DNA of 64,000 nt from CAWBFD01 sp963788115 (lineage in GTDB: Bacteria; Actinomycetota; Thermoleophilia; Solirubrobacterales; 70-9), in the NCBI GenBank assembly GCA_963788115.1, contig CAWBFD010000002.1, forward strand, positions 124,001 through 188,000. Reading direction: 5' to 3'. The notes beneath the pieces are model-generated. The model was not told the origin of the DNA. It ran no database searches and saw only the letters and a program-made list of their open reading frames with translations. Below are positions 7,205-15,772 of the stretch, piece after piece; the first letter of the stretch is position 1, and every line of letters begins with the position of its first letter. Made by a program: the position numbers and the translations under genes.

Positions 7205-8678
7205 TCACGCGTTCGCCTGTGAAAGCAGGAAGAGCCCGAGCGTCGTAAAGCCGACCATCAGCGCGAGCATCCAGTACTGGGAGCGCGAGGCGCTGCGGGC
7301 ATCGCCGTAGAGGACGAGCGCCCGGTCGTGGGCGAGGACGAGCGCGGTCACGTGGCCGATCACCAACACGGCGACCTGCACGTACCACACCGCGGTGGCG
7401 CTGATCAGCGCGTAGTCGATGCCGCCGGCGGCGGTGCCGAAATAGTCCGAGCCGTTCCCCAGCGGGTCGGAGAGCAGGTACGTGAACTGGGCCTGCTCCT
7501 GGAACAGGACGAGGCTGAAGTAATGGGCGGCCAGGTACGCGACGGCGATCGGGATGAAGGTGTGGGCGAAGGCGCGTCCGAGGCTCAGCGTGTCGAGCGA
7601 GCCGCGCACGGTGTGCATGCCGGCCACGCCCGCCCAATAGATCGCCGCGACCGCCAGGAGGGTGCCTGCGAGGTAGAGCGTGTTCGTCAGTCGCAGCGCG
7701 GTCAACGGCCCGAGCCCCCCGTCGAGCAGCGCGTCGAAGGTGCTGCCGATCGCGTCCTGGAGCAGGCCCTCCTGGGCGCCGTCGAAAGCGGTGATCCCGA
7801 TCGTCGACGAGCACCAGCGCGGCCGATCCGGGAACCGATGCCCAGCCGATCGTCCCGGTGAACGGACGGCGAAGGCCGAGCCTGCCGTCGCGCACCTCGA
7901 CCGGCGACAGGCGCGAGAACATGCCGAAGTAGACCGAGAAGGTCTCACCACGATCGAGCCAGCGGTCGATCCCGAACAGCGCCATGCCGACGAACGTCCA
8001 GGCGCTGTAGACGAGGGTCGCGATCGCGACGCTGTGCGGGGTCAGCCCGACGGCCTGGAATCCGCTCTGGCCGTACACGAGCTCCATCCAGCCGAAGGCG
8101 ATGAGCCCGGCAACGGCCGGCCAGCGCCCCAGCCACTCCGGGTAGCGCAGCGGCGGGGGCGGAGACTGTCCCGCGATCACCTGAAATCCGGCGGCGAAGG
8201 CGCGGGCCACGGCCCGCCACGGGTTGAAGGCGCGAAAGACATCGCCGAGGGCAAGCGACAGGACGACCAGCCCGAGCCAGGCGGTGACGAACGCGAACGT
8301 GACCGAGAAGTTCCGGTCCGGCGCCTCGGTCCCGACCAGCCCCGACCAGATCGTGACGCCCAGGAGGAAGACGCCGACGAGCCCGGCCAGCAGCTCGGTC
8401 CCGCGATTGACAACCAGCCGGGACAGCCCCTCCGGCAGCGGGCGCCAATGCTCCTCCTGGAACCGTGATCGGTGCCAGGCAAGCGTCAGGGCCACGAACG
8501 AGACGATCAACACCACCGACGCGCCCCAGGCGAACAGCCACTCGGGGATCGGCAGGTCCTGGCGCCCGACCAGCGCGTGCGCTGCGGCGGGCGCCGGGGC
8601 GACCAGCTGGATGGCGGCAACAGCCGCGAAGGCCGCCGCCGCCACCCGGCCGCCCATCCGTACGCGTGCCGGGAGCAT
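7205..8678 (-). CDS. Multi-pass membrane protein, interrupted by a frameshift
   Basis: Two overlapping frames together encode a polytopic protein of about 490 residues. The 5' frame runs from ATG at 8678 (signal-like N-terminus, then HALVGRQDLPIPEWLFAWGA and about eight helices) to about 7800. The protein then continues one frame over (GITAFDGAQEG... to LGLFLLSQANA, stop at 7205). One extra base near 7800 (GACGATCGGGATC in place of GACGATGGGATC on the coding strand) accounts for the break. I recall this actinobacterial family being labelled 'fenitrothion hydrolase' in some databases; I cannot verify this and do not infer that activity. The start codon overlaps the upstream cupredoxin stop (TGATG), showing an operon. 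It may be a sequencing error or a genuine pseudogene. Confidence 0.65.
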
Positions 8679-9169
8679 CAGCTCGGGTTGACCGTGATCT
8701 CCGCGATCTGGGTGGCCGTTTGCTCCACCTCCACCTCGAACACGCCCTCGAGCTCAGCCGGGACGTTGAACGCGACGCTCCCTCCCGCGCTGACTTCCTT
8801 GGCCACGTCGTACCCGTGGAAGTGGATCTCCCAGGCCTGGTCCGACTCGACGTTGAAACGGATGTCGTCCCCCTGCGAGAAGCTCAGCTCTTCCACGCCG
8901 CCGACGGGCTCACCGCCGCGGACCACGATCGTCGGCACCTCGGGCTTCGGCGGGGGCTGCTCGTTCCCGCCAGCGCCGTTCGCCTGCCCGCCACCGCCTC
9001 CGGATCCGCCGGACGGGCCGTTCCCGCCCGTCTCCGTCGTGGTGGCGACCGTGGTCGTCGGCTCGGACTCCTCCGAATCGTCGTCGCGCAGCACCACGAA
9101 CAGCACCGCCGCAACAGCGACGGCGACGATCGCGAGCACCGCACCCATCTTTCGAGACTCCAAGTTCAA
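8678..9169 (-). CDS. Membrane-anchored cupredoxin-like protein
   Basis: A 163-residue protein with an N-terminal transmembrane anchor (about 8-26), a low-complexity Thr/Gly/Pro/Asn linker (about 35-75) and a beta-sandwich C-terminal domain ending EVEVEQTATQIAEITVNPS. Its IHFHGYDVAKEVSAGGSVAFNVPAELEGVFEVEVE segment resembles cupredoxin domains (HGYD, then a GxF-type strand). The usual Cys copper ligand is not present, so type-1 copper binding is doubtful, although His residues are available. The linker suggests an extracytoplasmic domain held near the membrane. AGGAG-like bases precede ATG 9169, and the stop overlaps the next gene's start. Confidence 0.7.
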   Translation of the reverse strand: MNLESRKMGAVLAIVAVAVAAVLFVVLRDDDSEESEPTTTVATTTETGGNGPSGGSGGGGGQANGAGGNEQPPPKPEVPTIVVRGGEPVGGVEELSFSQGDDIRFNVESDQAWEIHFHGYDVAKEVSAGGSVAFNVPAELEGVFEVEVEQTATQIAEITVNPS

Positions 9170-9240
9170 TCACTCCTTTTCGCGCCCGGTCGAACCGGGC
9201 GCACCCGGCCGCCGCGGCCGGGACGGCCGCGGCAAGACGA

Positions 9241-9852
9241 TCAACGAACCTGGAATGCGGGCGGCGGGCGGCGCGCCAGCCCGAAGGCCATTGCGAGGGC
9301 CGCGAGCGGGGAACGGACGTGGGTGGTCGCGCGGAGCGACCCGAGTGCGGCCGGGGCTCGAGGGAGACTCGTACGGGCGGGCGCGCTCGCCAGCTGCTCC
9401 TCGACCCGATCGAGCAGACGCGCGACGAGTGCTGCCGCCAGCCCGAGCAAGAGCGCCAGTGGCACCGCGATCCAGCCACCGTTCGCGATCATGGCGTCGA
9501 TGCCGCTCGGATGGCCGGCGGCGAGCGTGCCCTCCGCCAGCTCCTGGGCGGAGTAGACCGCGAGCAGGGCCACCGCGTAGACCCCGGCGCGCCGCATCAC
9601 CCCGCGCCCGTCTGCCGGGCATCCTCGGAGGGTGGCGGCCCGGGCGAGGGTCGCCGCGACCGCGAGCGCGACCGCGAGCGCGACCAGCGCGGGTGTGATC
9701 ACGATCAGATAGTCGTGGCCGTGCTGGTGCAGGGCGTTCGGAGCGGCGTCGCCAAGCGCCAGCGAGTACCGAAGCTGGTGGAGCGCGAGCGCGCCCAGCG
9801 TCAGCAGCGCAACCGCTCGGGCGATCCCGCGCATGGTGAGGACCCTGCTCAT
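9241..9852 (-). CDS. Polytopic membrane protein of the cupredoxin operon
   Basis: A 203-residue hydrophobic protein with about four to five helices and the conserved-looking segment LHQLRYSLALGDAAPNALHQHGHDYLIVITPALVAL, rich in His. The C-terminal 50 residues are basic and probably cytoplasmic. ATG at 9852 overlaps the upstream stop (ATGA), indicating translational coupling. The family was not recognised. Several His residues near the outer ends of helices could bind metal, but this is inference. Confidence 0.65.
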   Translation of the reverse strand: MSRVLTMRGIARAVALLTLGALALHQLRYSLALGDAAPNALHQHGHDYLIVITPALVALAVALAVAATLARAATLRGCPADGRGVMRRAGVYAVALLAVYSAQELAEGTLAAGHPSGIDAMIANGGWIAVPLALLLGLAAALVARLLDRVEEQLASAPARTSLPRAPAALGSLRATTHVRSPLAALAMAFGLARRPPPAFQVR

Positions 9853-9998
9853 CTCGCGGGGCGCTCCACGGGATCGCGGTCGCCGTCGACCGAGGGGTCG
9901 TCCACCGCCTGCTCGCTGAACACGAATACGAAGATGATCACGATCGCGATTCCGAGCAGCAGCCCGAGGACGACGCCGATCAGACGGTCACGCCACAC
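9849..9998 (-). CDS. Small single-pass membrane protein (49 aa)
   Basis: GTG at 9998 immediately follows the TGA of the upstream gene. The frame encodes an N-terminal cytoplasmic stub (MWRDRL), one strong helix (IGVVLGLLLGIAIVIIFVFVF) and an acidic tail (SEQAVDDPSVDGDRDPVERPAR). Its stop overlaps the next gene's ATG by ATGA. Tight packing on both sides makes translation likely. The protein is too short for family assignment. Confidence 0.65.
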   Translation of the reverse strand: MWRDRLIGVVLGLLLGIAIVIIFVFVFSEQAVDDPSVDGDRDPVERPAR

Positions 9999-10607
9999 TC
10001 AAACGCCGTCGAGCAGGCGCCAGTTGGCTCGCAGGGCGGTCTCGGCAGCGGCGACCACGCGGTCGGCGTCGCCGTCCGAGACGAGTTCGTCGATCAGGCC
10101 ACGCACCTCGTCCGCGTGCTCATTGTCGCGGGTCTCGTGCACCCGGAAGTAGGCGGTGCCGGCGCCGTCGGCGTAGCCGTAGCGATCCAGAAGGCCCTCG
10201 CATTTGATCCGCGAGATCTCGGGCTGGCCGCTCTCGATCGCGTACAGCCGGGCGAGGGTCTCGAGCAGTCCGTCGTCGGCCGTCCAAGTGCGGACGCAAT
10301 CCTCGGTCTCCGGCGTCGGGCGCGCCTCACTGTCGCCACCCGCGGCCTCGATGAAGCCATCCCAGAGGCGCACGTGGCCTCTCTCCTCGGCCGCGTGGCG
10401 TCGCAGGTCCTCGCGCTCCGGGGCGTGCGCGGCGGCGGCGGCGCTGACCGTCGCGATCGCTCCGACCGCGTGGCGGTACTGCCCCGAATAGCGGGCCAGC
10501 TCCTCGGGCGTCAGCTCGCCGGCGCTCCAGCGGCGGTAGAAGGGATGTCGCAGGACGTTCCAACGCTCACGGCTTCGCTCGATTCGCTCCCAGATCGCTT
10601 CGCTCAC
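9999..10607 (-). CDS. PqqC/TENA-type heme-oxygenase-fold protein
   Basis: A 202-residue all-helical protein: MSEAIWERIERSRERWNVLRHPFYRRWSAGEL... YSGQYRHAVGAI... HAAEERGHVRLWDGFIEA... RVHETRDNEHADEV. The spaced His/Glu residues (YRHAV, EERGHVRLW, HETRDNEHADE) fit the heme-oxygenase-like di-iron or PqqC/CADD group of oxygenases and oxidases. GTG at 10607 is preferred because AAGGAGG lies just upstream; longer in-frame extensions run antisense to the thioredoxin-like gene. It heads the operon with the cupredoxin and membrane proteins. The substrate is unknown; no PQQ genes are nearby. Confidence 0.75.
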   Translation of the reverse strand: MSEAIWERIERSRERWNVLRHPFYRRWSAGELTPEELARYSGQYRHAVGAIATVSAAAAAHAPEREDLRRHAAEERGHVRLWDGFIEAAGGDSEARPTPETEDCVRTWTADDGLLETLARLYAIESGQPEISRIKCEGLLDRYGYADGAGTAYFRVHETRDNEHADEVRGLIDELVSDGDADRVVAAAETALRANWRLLDGV

Positions 10608-10727
10608 TTGTCCTCCTTTTCGCGGGCGGACGATCAGGATAACCGGGCGTGCCCCCCGCCTCGGGCCGGGGAATCCTCCCCGACCCCCCTCGCTGCGGTC
10701 GCTGCGGCCTCTACGATCGCCGGATCC

Positions 10728-11549
10728 ATGCGGCCTCCGCGCGACGACATCGCCGCTCCGGAGCTGCCGCCGCGCCTCCGCTGGCTCAACGCTCAACCCC
10801 CGAGCATGGCCGCACTCCTCGCCAGGGGCCCGGCCATCGTGCACTTCTTCGACTTCGCGCACCTGAACAGCGTCCGCTCGCTGCCGTACCTGATCGCATG
10901 GAACCGTCGGTACGCCGGCCTCGGGCTGACCACGCTGGGCGTCCACTCGCCGCGCTTCGGGTTCACGGCCGCGACCAGCGGGCTGGCGAGCGCGATCGAG
11001 CGCCTCGGGCTCGAGCATCCGGTCGCCGATGACTCCGCGTACGCGCTCTGGCACGACTACGGCGTCGAGGGCTGGCCATCGCTGTTCCTCTGGGGCCGCG
11101 GCGGCGCCCTGCGTTGGTTCCACTTCGGCGAGGGTGACTACGAGGCGACCGAGCTGGCGATCCAGGACGAGCTGCGGGCCGCCGGCGTCGATCAGGACCT
11201 GGCCGAGCCGATCGAGCCGCTCCGGCCGAGCGATGCCCCGGGGGCCCTGGTGGCGCCCCCGAGCGAGGAGGTGCTCCCGGGGGGTGACCCGCGATCTCCC
11301 TGGTCGGCCGACGACGGCGCGGCGCTCGAGCTCGAGTACGCGGCGGGCGGCGCACACACGAGCATCGACGGCGAGGGCGAGCTCCTGGTGACGCTCGATC
11401 GAGAGCCCGAGCGACGGGTCGAGGTCGGACAGCCGGGGCTGTACCGGCTGACCGAGCATCCCGCCCACGAGGCGCACCGGCTGCGGATCGAGGTGAGCCC
11501 TGGCGTCCGAGTGTGGTCGATCAGCTTCGAGGCGGCTCCGCCGAGCTGA
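10728..11549 (+). CDS. Thioredoxin-like (DipZ C-terminal type) protein
   Basis: A 273-residue soluble protein. Residues about 25-150 show a thioredoxin/AhpC-like fold: PAIVHFFDFAHLNSVRSLPYLIAWNRRYAGLGLTTLGVHSPRFGF and YGVEGWPSLFLWGRGGALRWFHFGEGDYEATELAIQDEL. The CXXC site is absent (the position reads AHLNSV), so it is probably not a classic disulfide reductase. The C-terminal half contains a jelly-roll-like segment resembling the DipZ C-terminal carbohydrate-binding region. ATG 10728 is chosen as the first start after the divergent promoter. Its 3' end overlaps the convergent GNAT gene by 29 bp. Confidence 0.75.
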   Translation: MRPPRDDIAAPELPPRLRWLNAQPPSMAALLARGPAIVHFFDFAHLNSVRSLPYLIAWNRRYAGLGLTTLGVHSPRFGFTAATSGLASAIERLGLEHPVADDSAYALWHDYGVEGWPSLFLWGRGGALRWFHFGEGDYEATELAIQDELRAAGVDQDLAEPIEPLRPSDAPGALVAPPSEEVLPGGDPRSPWSADDGAALELEYAAGGAHTSIDGEGELLVTLDREPERRVEVGQPGLYRLTEHPAHEAHRLRIEVSPGVRVWSISFEAAPPS

Positions 11550-11979
11550 CGCCCGTGGGCACGGTGACCGAACGCGCCATCATCCGCTCCGGATCGATCG
11601 GCCCGAATCCGAACCGCTCGTACAGGCCGTGGGCGTCGGCGGTCGCGAGCACGACCTTGCGGACGCCCTGCAGGTCGAGGTGGGAGAGGATCGTCTCGAC
11701 GAGCCACACGCCGAGGCCCTTACCGCGATGCGGCTCGAGCACGAACACATCGCCGAGCCAGGCGAAGGTGGCGCGATCGGTGACCGCCCGGGCGAAACCC
11801 GCCTGGTCACCGTCGGGCGCGTAGAGCCCGAAGACGAGCGAGTGCTCGATCGAGCGCTCGACCACCGCCCGAGGCACGTTCGGCGACCAGTACGCGGTGC
11901 GCAGGAAACGCCAGATCGCCTCGCGATCGAGCAGCCCGGGATCGGTGGAGATCAGGTAGCCGTCGCGGCGCCACTCCAT
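11521..11979 (-). CDS. GNAT family N-acetyltransferase
   Basis: A 152-residue single-domain acetyltransferase. The acetyl-CoA motif A is visible as VFVLEPHRGKGLGVWLVETILSHL (R/Q-x-x-G-x-G/A type), followed by KVVLATADAHGLYERFGFGPID, the usual beta5/helix end. ATG at 11979 gives the expected GNAT length. It lies 19 bases downstream of ispH in the same direction, so it is probably cotranscribed. The substrate is unknown. Confidence 0.85.
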   Translation of the reverse strand: MEWRRDGYLISTDPGLLDREAIWRFLRTAYWSPNVPRAVVERSIEHSLVFGLYAPDGDQAGFARAVTDRATFAWLGDVFVLEPHRGKGLGVWLVETILSHLDLQGVRKVVLATADAHGLYERFGFGPIDPERMMARSVTVPTGVSSAEPPRS

Positions 11980-11998
11980 CGCGGTACGGCGCCGGCGG

Positions 11999-12967
11999 TT
12001 ACGCCCGCGCCGCCAGCTCGACGCGGATCTTCTTCGGCAGCATGAAGCGGACGTCCTCGTCAACAGCCCGCAGCTCTGAGATGTCGTCCACCCCGCGCTC
12101 GCGGAAGGACTCCACGAGGCCCGCAACGAGCTCCTCGGGTGCGCTGGCCCCGGAGGTGATGCCGACGGTCTCGACCCCGTCCAGCCACTCCTCGCTCACC
12201 TGGGACGCGTTCTCGATCAGGTGCGACCGGGCGCCGTGCTCGCGAACGACCTCGACCAGGCGGTTCGAGTTCGACGAGTTGGTCGAGCCGATGACCAGCA
12301 CCAGCTCGCACTCCCGGGCGAGCTGCTTGACGGCGATCTGACGATTGGTGGTCGCGTAGCAGATGTCGTCGCTCTTGGGACTGATGATGTTGGGGAACCG
12401 CTCCCGCAGCCGACCGATGATCCGCGCCGTCTCATCCACCGACAGCGTCGTCTGGGTCACGTAGGCGACCCGGTTCGGGTCCTCGATCTCGAGCCGGTCG
12501 ACCTCCTCGGCAGTCTGCACCAACACGATGTCGTCCGGAGCCTCGCCGGTGGTGCCCTCGACCTCCTCGTGGCCCTCATGGCCGATCAGCACGATCGTGT
12601 AGCCCTTCTCAGCGAACTTGCGAGCCTCGACATGGACCTTGGTCACCAGCGGACAGGTGGCATCGATCGTGCGCAGCCCGCGGGCGGCGGCGTTCTCGTG
12701 AACCTTCGGCGACACGCCGTGGGCCGAGAACACGACCAGCTCACCGTCTGGGACCTCGGTCTCCTGGTCGACGAAGATCGCTCCGCGCTCTGACAGCTCC
12801 TCGACCACGTGCTTGTTGTGGACGATCTCCTTGCGTACGTACACCGGGGGGCCGTGCATCTCCAGGGCCTTCTCGACGGTCTCGACGGCTCGGTCCACCC
12901 CGGCGCAGTAGCCGCGCGGAGCGGCGAGCAGCACCCGGCGGGGCGAGCTTGTGGCGACATCGCCCAT
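11999..12967 (-). CDS. ispH: 4-hydroxy-3-methylbut-2-enyl diphosphate reductase (IspH/LytB)
   Basis: A 322-residue cytosolic [4Fe-4S] enzyme catalysing the last MEP-pathway step, HMBPP to IPP and DMAPP. The three cluster cysteines are C21 (APRGYCAGVDRA), C105 (DATCPLVTKVH) and C203 (DDICYATTNRQ). The substrate-binding TQTTLS (171-176) and SSNSNRL (231-237) motifs are intact. ATG at 12967 gives the canonical N-terminus. It sits between an M28 peptidase (25 bp upstream) and a GNAT gene (19 bp downstream). Confidence 0.97.
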   Translation of the reverse strand: MGDVATSSPRRVLLAAPRGYCAGVDRAVETVEKALEMHGPPVYVRKEIVHNKHVVEELSERGAIFVDQETEVPDGELVVFSAHGVSPKVHENAAARGLRTIDATCPLVTKVHVEARKFAEKGYTIVLIGHEGHEEVEGTTGEAPDDIVLVQTAEEVDRLEIEDPNRVAYVTQTTLSVDETARIIGRLRERFPNIISPKSDDICYATTNRQIAVKQLARECELVLVIGSTNSSNSNRLVEVVREHGARSHLIENASQVSEEWLDGVETVGITSGASAPEELVAGLVESFRERGVDDISELRAVDEDVRFMLPKKIRVELAARA

Positions 12968-12992
12968 CGGACAACAGGGTACCGACGCGCCC

Positions 12993-13922
12993 TCAGCGAA
13001 TCCGCGGGATCGCGAGCAGCGCGGCCTCGCCCACGGCGTCGAGGCTCTCGGGACAGACCTTGTCCATGGTGTCCTGCGGCGTGTGCCAGTAGGCGCCGGG
13101 GCTGCCGCCCGGCCCATAGGTGAAGTCGATCAAGTCGACCGCCGGGATGCGGGCCTGGGTGAACGGGATGTGGTCGTCGAGGATCCCTCCCGTCTCGCCA
13201 TCGAACGGCGCGGTGGCGCCCGATCCGTTCAGCTCCTCGGCGGCCTCGGCGAAGAGCGAATACAGGCCCGGATCGGAGAACGCCTCGCGCGGAATCTGGA
13301 GGTCGCAGTCGCCGACGAGGTCGAACAGCGCCATCGCGCGAATCTGGTCCAGGGGAGGTGAGCCCTGGATCCCCCCCTGACTCGCGTACTCGACGTACTG
13401 GCGGCTGCCTCGGGTTCCGTCGATCTCGAACGGGCGGTCGCCCCGCGTCTCCTCGGCGTCGAACAGCGCCAGGTGAATCGAAGGCCCGTCGAGCGGAGCT
13501 TGCAGCGCGCGGGCGAGCTCGAGGACCACGGCGACGCCGGACCCGCCGTCGTTCGCCCCGACGAACTCGGGCGAGATCGCATTCTTGGTGTCATGGTGGG
13601 CGCCCACCACGACCGCGCCGGCCGCCTCGCCCGGGATCACCCCGACCACGTTCCGCCACGGCCGCTGCACGCGTACGTCCTCCACCCCGGCCTCCCGCAG
13701 CCGCTCGACGATCAGTCGCACCTCCTCGCGCCCGCCCGCTGAGCCCGCCGGACGCGGGCCGATCGCGACCTGAGCGCCCAGGTCGGCGAAGGCGCGGTCG
13801 GCATCGAAGAGGTCCCGCTCGCCGTTAGCCGAGTCCTCCGAGTCCGAGCCGTCGCAGCCGGCGACGGCGACGACGGCCATGACCAGCGCAACAGCGGCCG
13901 CAGGTGCCCGGCGCAGCGACAT
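12993..13922 (-). CDS. Lipoprotein M28 family metallopeptidase
   Basis: A 309-residue lipoprotein with signal helix and lipobox VAGC (C23). The M28 fold carries the di-zinc ligands: AHHDTK (H110/D111), GANDGGSG (D125) and DAEETRG (E157/E158), with a late His in DDHIPFTQ. M28 enzymes are aminopeptidases or carboxypeptidases acting here at the outer membrane face. ATG 13922 is the first start giving an N-terminal signal. It is divergent from the WS/DGAT gene with only 33 bp between starts, so the two promoters must overlap. Confidence 0.9.
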   Translation of the reverse strand: MSLRRAPAAAVALVMAVVAVAGCDGSDSEDSANGERDLFDADRAFADLGAQVAIGPRPAGSAGGREEVRLIVERLREAGVEDVRVQRPWRNVVGVIPGEAAGAVVVGAHHDTKNAISPEFVGANDGGSGVAVVLELARALQAPLDGPSIHLALFDAEETRGDRPFEIDGTRGSRQYVEYASQGGIQGSPPLDQIRAMALFDLVGDCDLQIPREAFSDPGLYSLFAEAAEELNGSGATAPFDGETGGILDDHIPFTQARIPAVDLIDFTYGPGGSPGAYWHTPQDTMDKVCPESLDAVGEAALLAIPRIR

Positions 13923-13955
13923 TGCGCGAGCGTACACAGCAAGTAAGTTCCCCCC

Positions 13956-15407
13956 ATGACCCAGCAGCACCTCGACCGCCTGGCCGCGATCGACGTCTCG
14001 TTCCTGACCAACGAGAGCGCGACGACACACATGCACGTCGGCGCGGTCCTGATCTTCGAGGGGCCGCCGCCCAACTACGAGGACCTCCTCGAGCACATCT
14101 CGGCCCGACTTCACCTGGTGCCCCGCTTCCGCCAGAAGCTGGCGTTCCCGCCAATGCAGGCCGGGCGCCCGTTCTGGGTCGACGACCCGGCATTCAACCT
14201 CGAGTACCACGTGCGCCACTCAGCCCTTCCGCCGCCCGGCTCGGAGGATCAGCTGCGGCGCATGGCGGGGCGGATCTACTCGCAGCAGCTTGACCGCACG
14301 AAGCCGCTGTGGGAGCTGTGGCTGGTGGAGGGCCTCACCCGGAATCGGTTTGCCCTGGTCACCAAGACCCATCATGCGCTCGTCGACGGCGTCTCAGGGG
14401 TCGACATCGCGACCGTGCTGTTCGACCTCCAGCCGGTGCCCGAGCCGGCGGAGCCCGACCATGACTGGGCACCCAGCCCGGAGCCATCCGCGGCCAGGCT
14501 CCTGACGAAGGGGGTCGAGGAACTGGCGACCACCCCGGTGAGCCTTGCCCGGCGCGCCCTGCGAGCGGTCGAGCACCCTGAACGAACCGCCCGCGGGGTG
14601 GCCGAGGCGGCCGAGGGGATCGGCGAGGTCGGCTGGGCGCTGGCGAACCCCGCGCCCGACGTCCCGCTGAACGTCGAGATCGGCTCGCATCGACGCCTCG
14701 CCTGGGTTCGCAGCGACCTGGCGCAGTTCAAGCGGATCAAGGACGCGCTCGGGGGGACCGTCAACGACGTGGTGCTCGCAGTCGTCACCGGGGCGCTCCG
14801 CGGCTGGCTGCGCCAGCGGGGGCTCCGGACCGAGGGGCTCGAGCTGCGGGCGCTGGTGCCTGTCTCGATCCGCACCGAGGACGAGCGGGGCCATCTCGGC
14901 AACCGGATCGCGGCGATGCGGGGCCCGCTGCCCGTCTATATCGACGACCCGGTCAGGCGGCTCGAAGCCGTTGCGGCGGCGATGCGCGATCTCAAGTCGT
15001 CCAAGCAGGCGCTGGGCGCGGAGGTGATCTCCCGCTTCAACGACTTCGCGCCACCGACGCTCCTGGCGCAGGCAGCCCGACTCAACTTCTCGACCCGGTT
15101 GTTCAACCTGATCGTCACCAACGTCCCCGGGCCGCAGATCCCGCTCTACATGCTCGGGCGGGAGCTCGAGGACGTGTTCCCCGTCGCGTTCCTGCCCAAG
15201 CACCACGCGCTGGCGATCGCGATCATGAGCTACAACGGCGGCATCGACTTCGGGCTGCTCGCCGACTACGACGCGATCGACGACCTGGACGTGATCGCCT
15301 CCGGAATCGAGTACTCGATCGGGGAGCTCGTCACGGCCGCTCAGGGGGACGAGGTGATGCAAGTGGACGAGGAAACGCCCCGCTCAGGCGTAGAATTTCC
15401 GCCATGA
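13956..15407 (+). CDS. Wax ester synthase/diacylglycerol acyltransferase (WS/DGAT)
   Basis: A 483-residue acyltransferase of the wax ester/triacylglycerol synthase family, which uses acyl-CoA for storage-lipid synthesis at the membrane or lipid-droplet surface. The catalytic motif HHALVDG is at residues 139-145. PLWELWLVEGL (117-127), NDVVLAVVTGALR (about 270) and the C-terminal NVPGPQIPLYMLGREL region are also conserved. The length is normal for actinobacterial family members. The stop overlaps the next small gene (ATGA). Confidence 0.93.
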   Translation: MTQQHLDRLAAIDVSFLTNESATTHMHVGAVLIFEGPPPNYEDLLEHISARLHLVPRFRQKLAFPPMQAGRPFWVDDPAFNLEYHVRHSALPPPGSEDQLRRMAGRIYSQQLDRTKPLWELWLVEGLTRNRFALVTKTHHALVDGVSGVDIATVLFDLQPVPEPAEPDHDWAPSPEPSAARLLTKGVEELATTPVSLARRALRAVEHPERTARGVAEAAEGIGEVGWALANPAPDVPLNVEIGSHRRLAWVRSDLAQFKRIKDALGGTVNDVVLAVVTGALRGWLRQRGLRTEGLELRALVPVSIRTEDERGHLGNRIAAMRGPLPVYIDDPVRRLEAVAAAMRDLKSSKQALGAEVISRFNDFAPPTLLAQAARLNFSTRLFNLIVTNVPGPQIPLYMLGRELEDVFPVAFLPKHHALAIAIMSYNGGIDFGLLADYDAIDDLDVIASGIEYSIGELVTAAQGDEVMQVDEETPRSGVEFPP

Positions 15408-15685
15408 GCCCCGCCGGTGCGGATCCGCCCGAGGCTGGTCCGTTTCGCTACAACCTCGAGCTCACCCCGCCGCAGCTGAAGATCACCCACACCGCGCTGC
15501 GCTCGCTGCTCGACGACTTCGGCCACGAGGAGCAGGAGGTGGTCGCGATCATCCACGAGGTGCTGGCGAAGCTGCCCGACGAGCACGCGATCCGGGCGAT
15601 CCAGCTGGACCGCGAGTCCGCCACCGAGGTCTTGCTCGAGGGCGAGGGGCCTGGGTCAGACGACCGGCCTCCGAGCGCCGCGTAG
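15404..15685 (+). CDS. Small conserved-looking protein coupled to WS/DGAT
   Basis: A 93-residue soluble protein translated from an ATG overlapping the WS/DGAT stop. The core FRYNLELTPPQLKITHTALRSLLDDFGHEEQEVVAIIHEVLAKLPDEHAIRAIQL is helical and amphipathic; the last 20 residues are disordered. No family was recognised. The translational coupling suggests it is made in proportion to the acyltransferase, perhaps as an accessory factor, which is inference only. Confidence 0.75.
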   Translation: MSPAGADPPEAGPFRYNLELTPPQLKITHTALRSLLDDFGHEEQEVVAIIHEVLAKLPDEHAIRAIQLDRESATEVLLEGEGPGSDDRPPSAA

Positions 15686-15706
15686 CCCTTCCCCCACCGC
15701 CCCCGC

Positions 15707-15740
15707 CGCCAATTGGCGATTTTCTCGCGCATACCGCGAG
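15707..15740 (+). terminator. Hairpin pair after the WS/DGAT operon
   Basis: The palindrome CGCCAATTGGCG (15707-15718) is followed by ATTTT, and then a second short hairpin CTCGCG/CGCGAG (15724-15740). It lies between convergent genes (stop at 15685 on +, stop at 15773 on -) and may end transcription from both sides. Confidence 0.5.
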
Positions 15741-15772
15741 TAAAGCGCCAAGCGACCGGGCTAGGGCCGGGC

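Noticed and set aside
10608..11477. 5' extension of the PqqC-like gene
   Set aside because: It runs antisense to the thioredoxin-like gene; GTG 10607 has a strong ribosome binding site.
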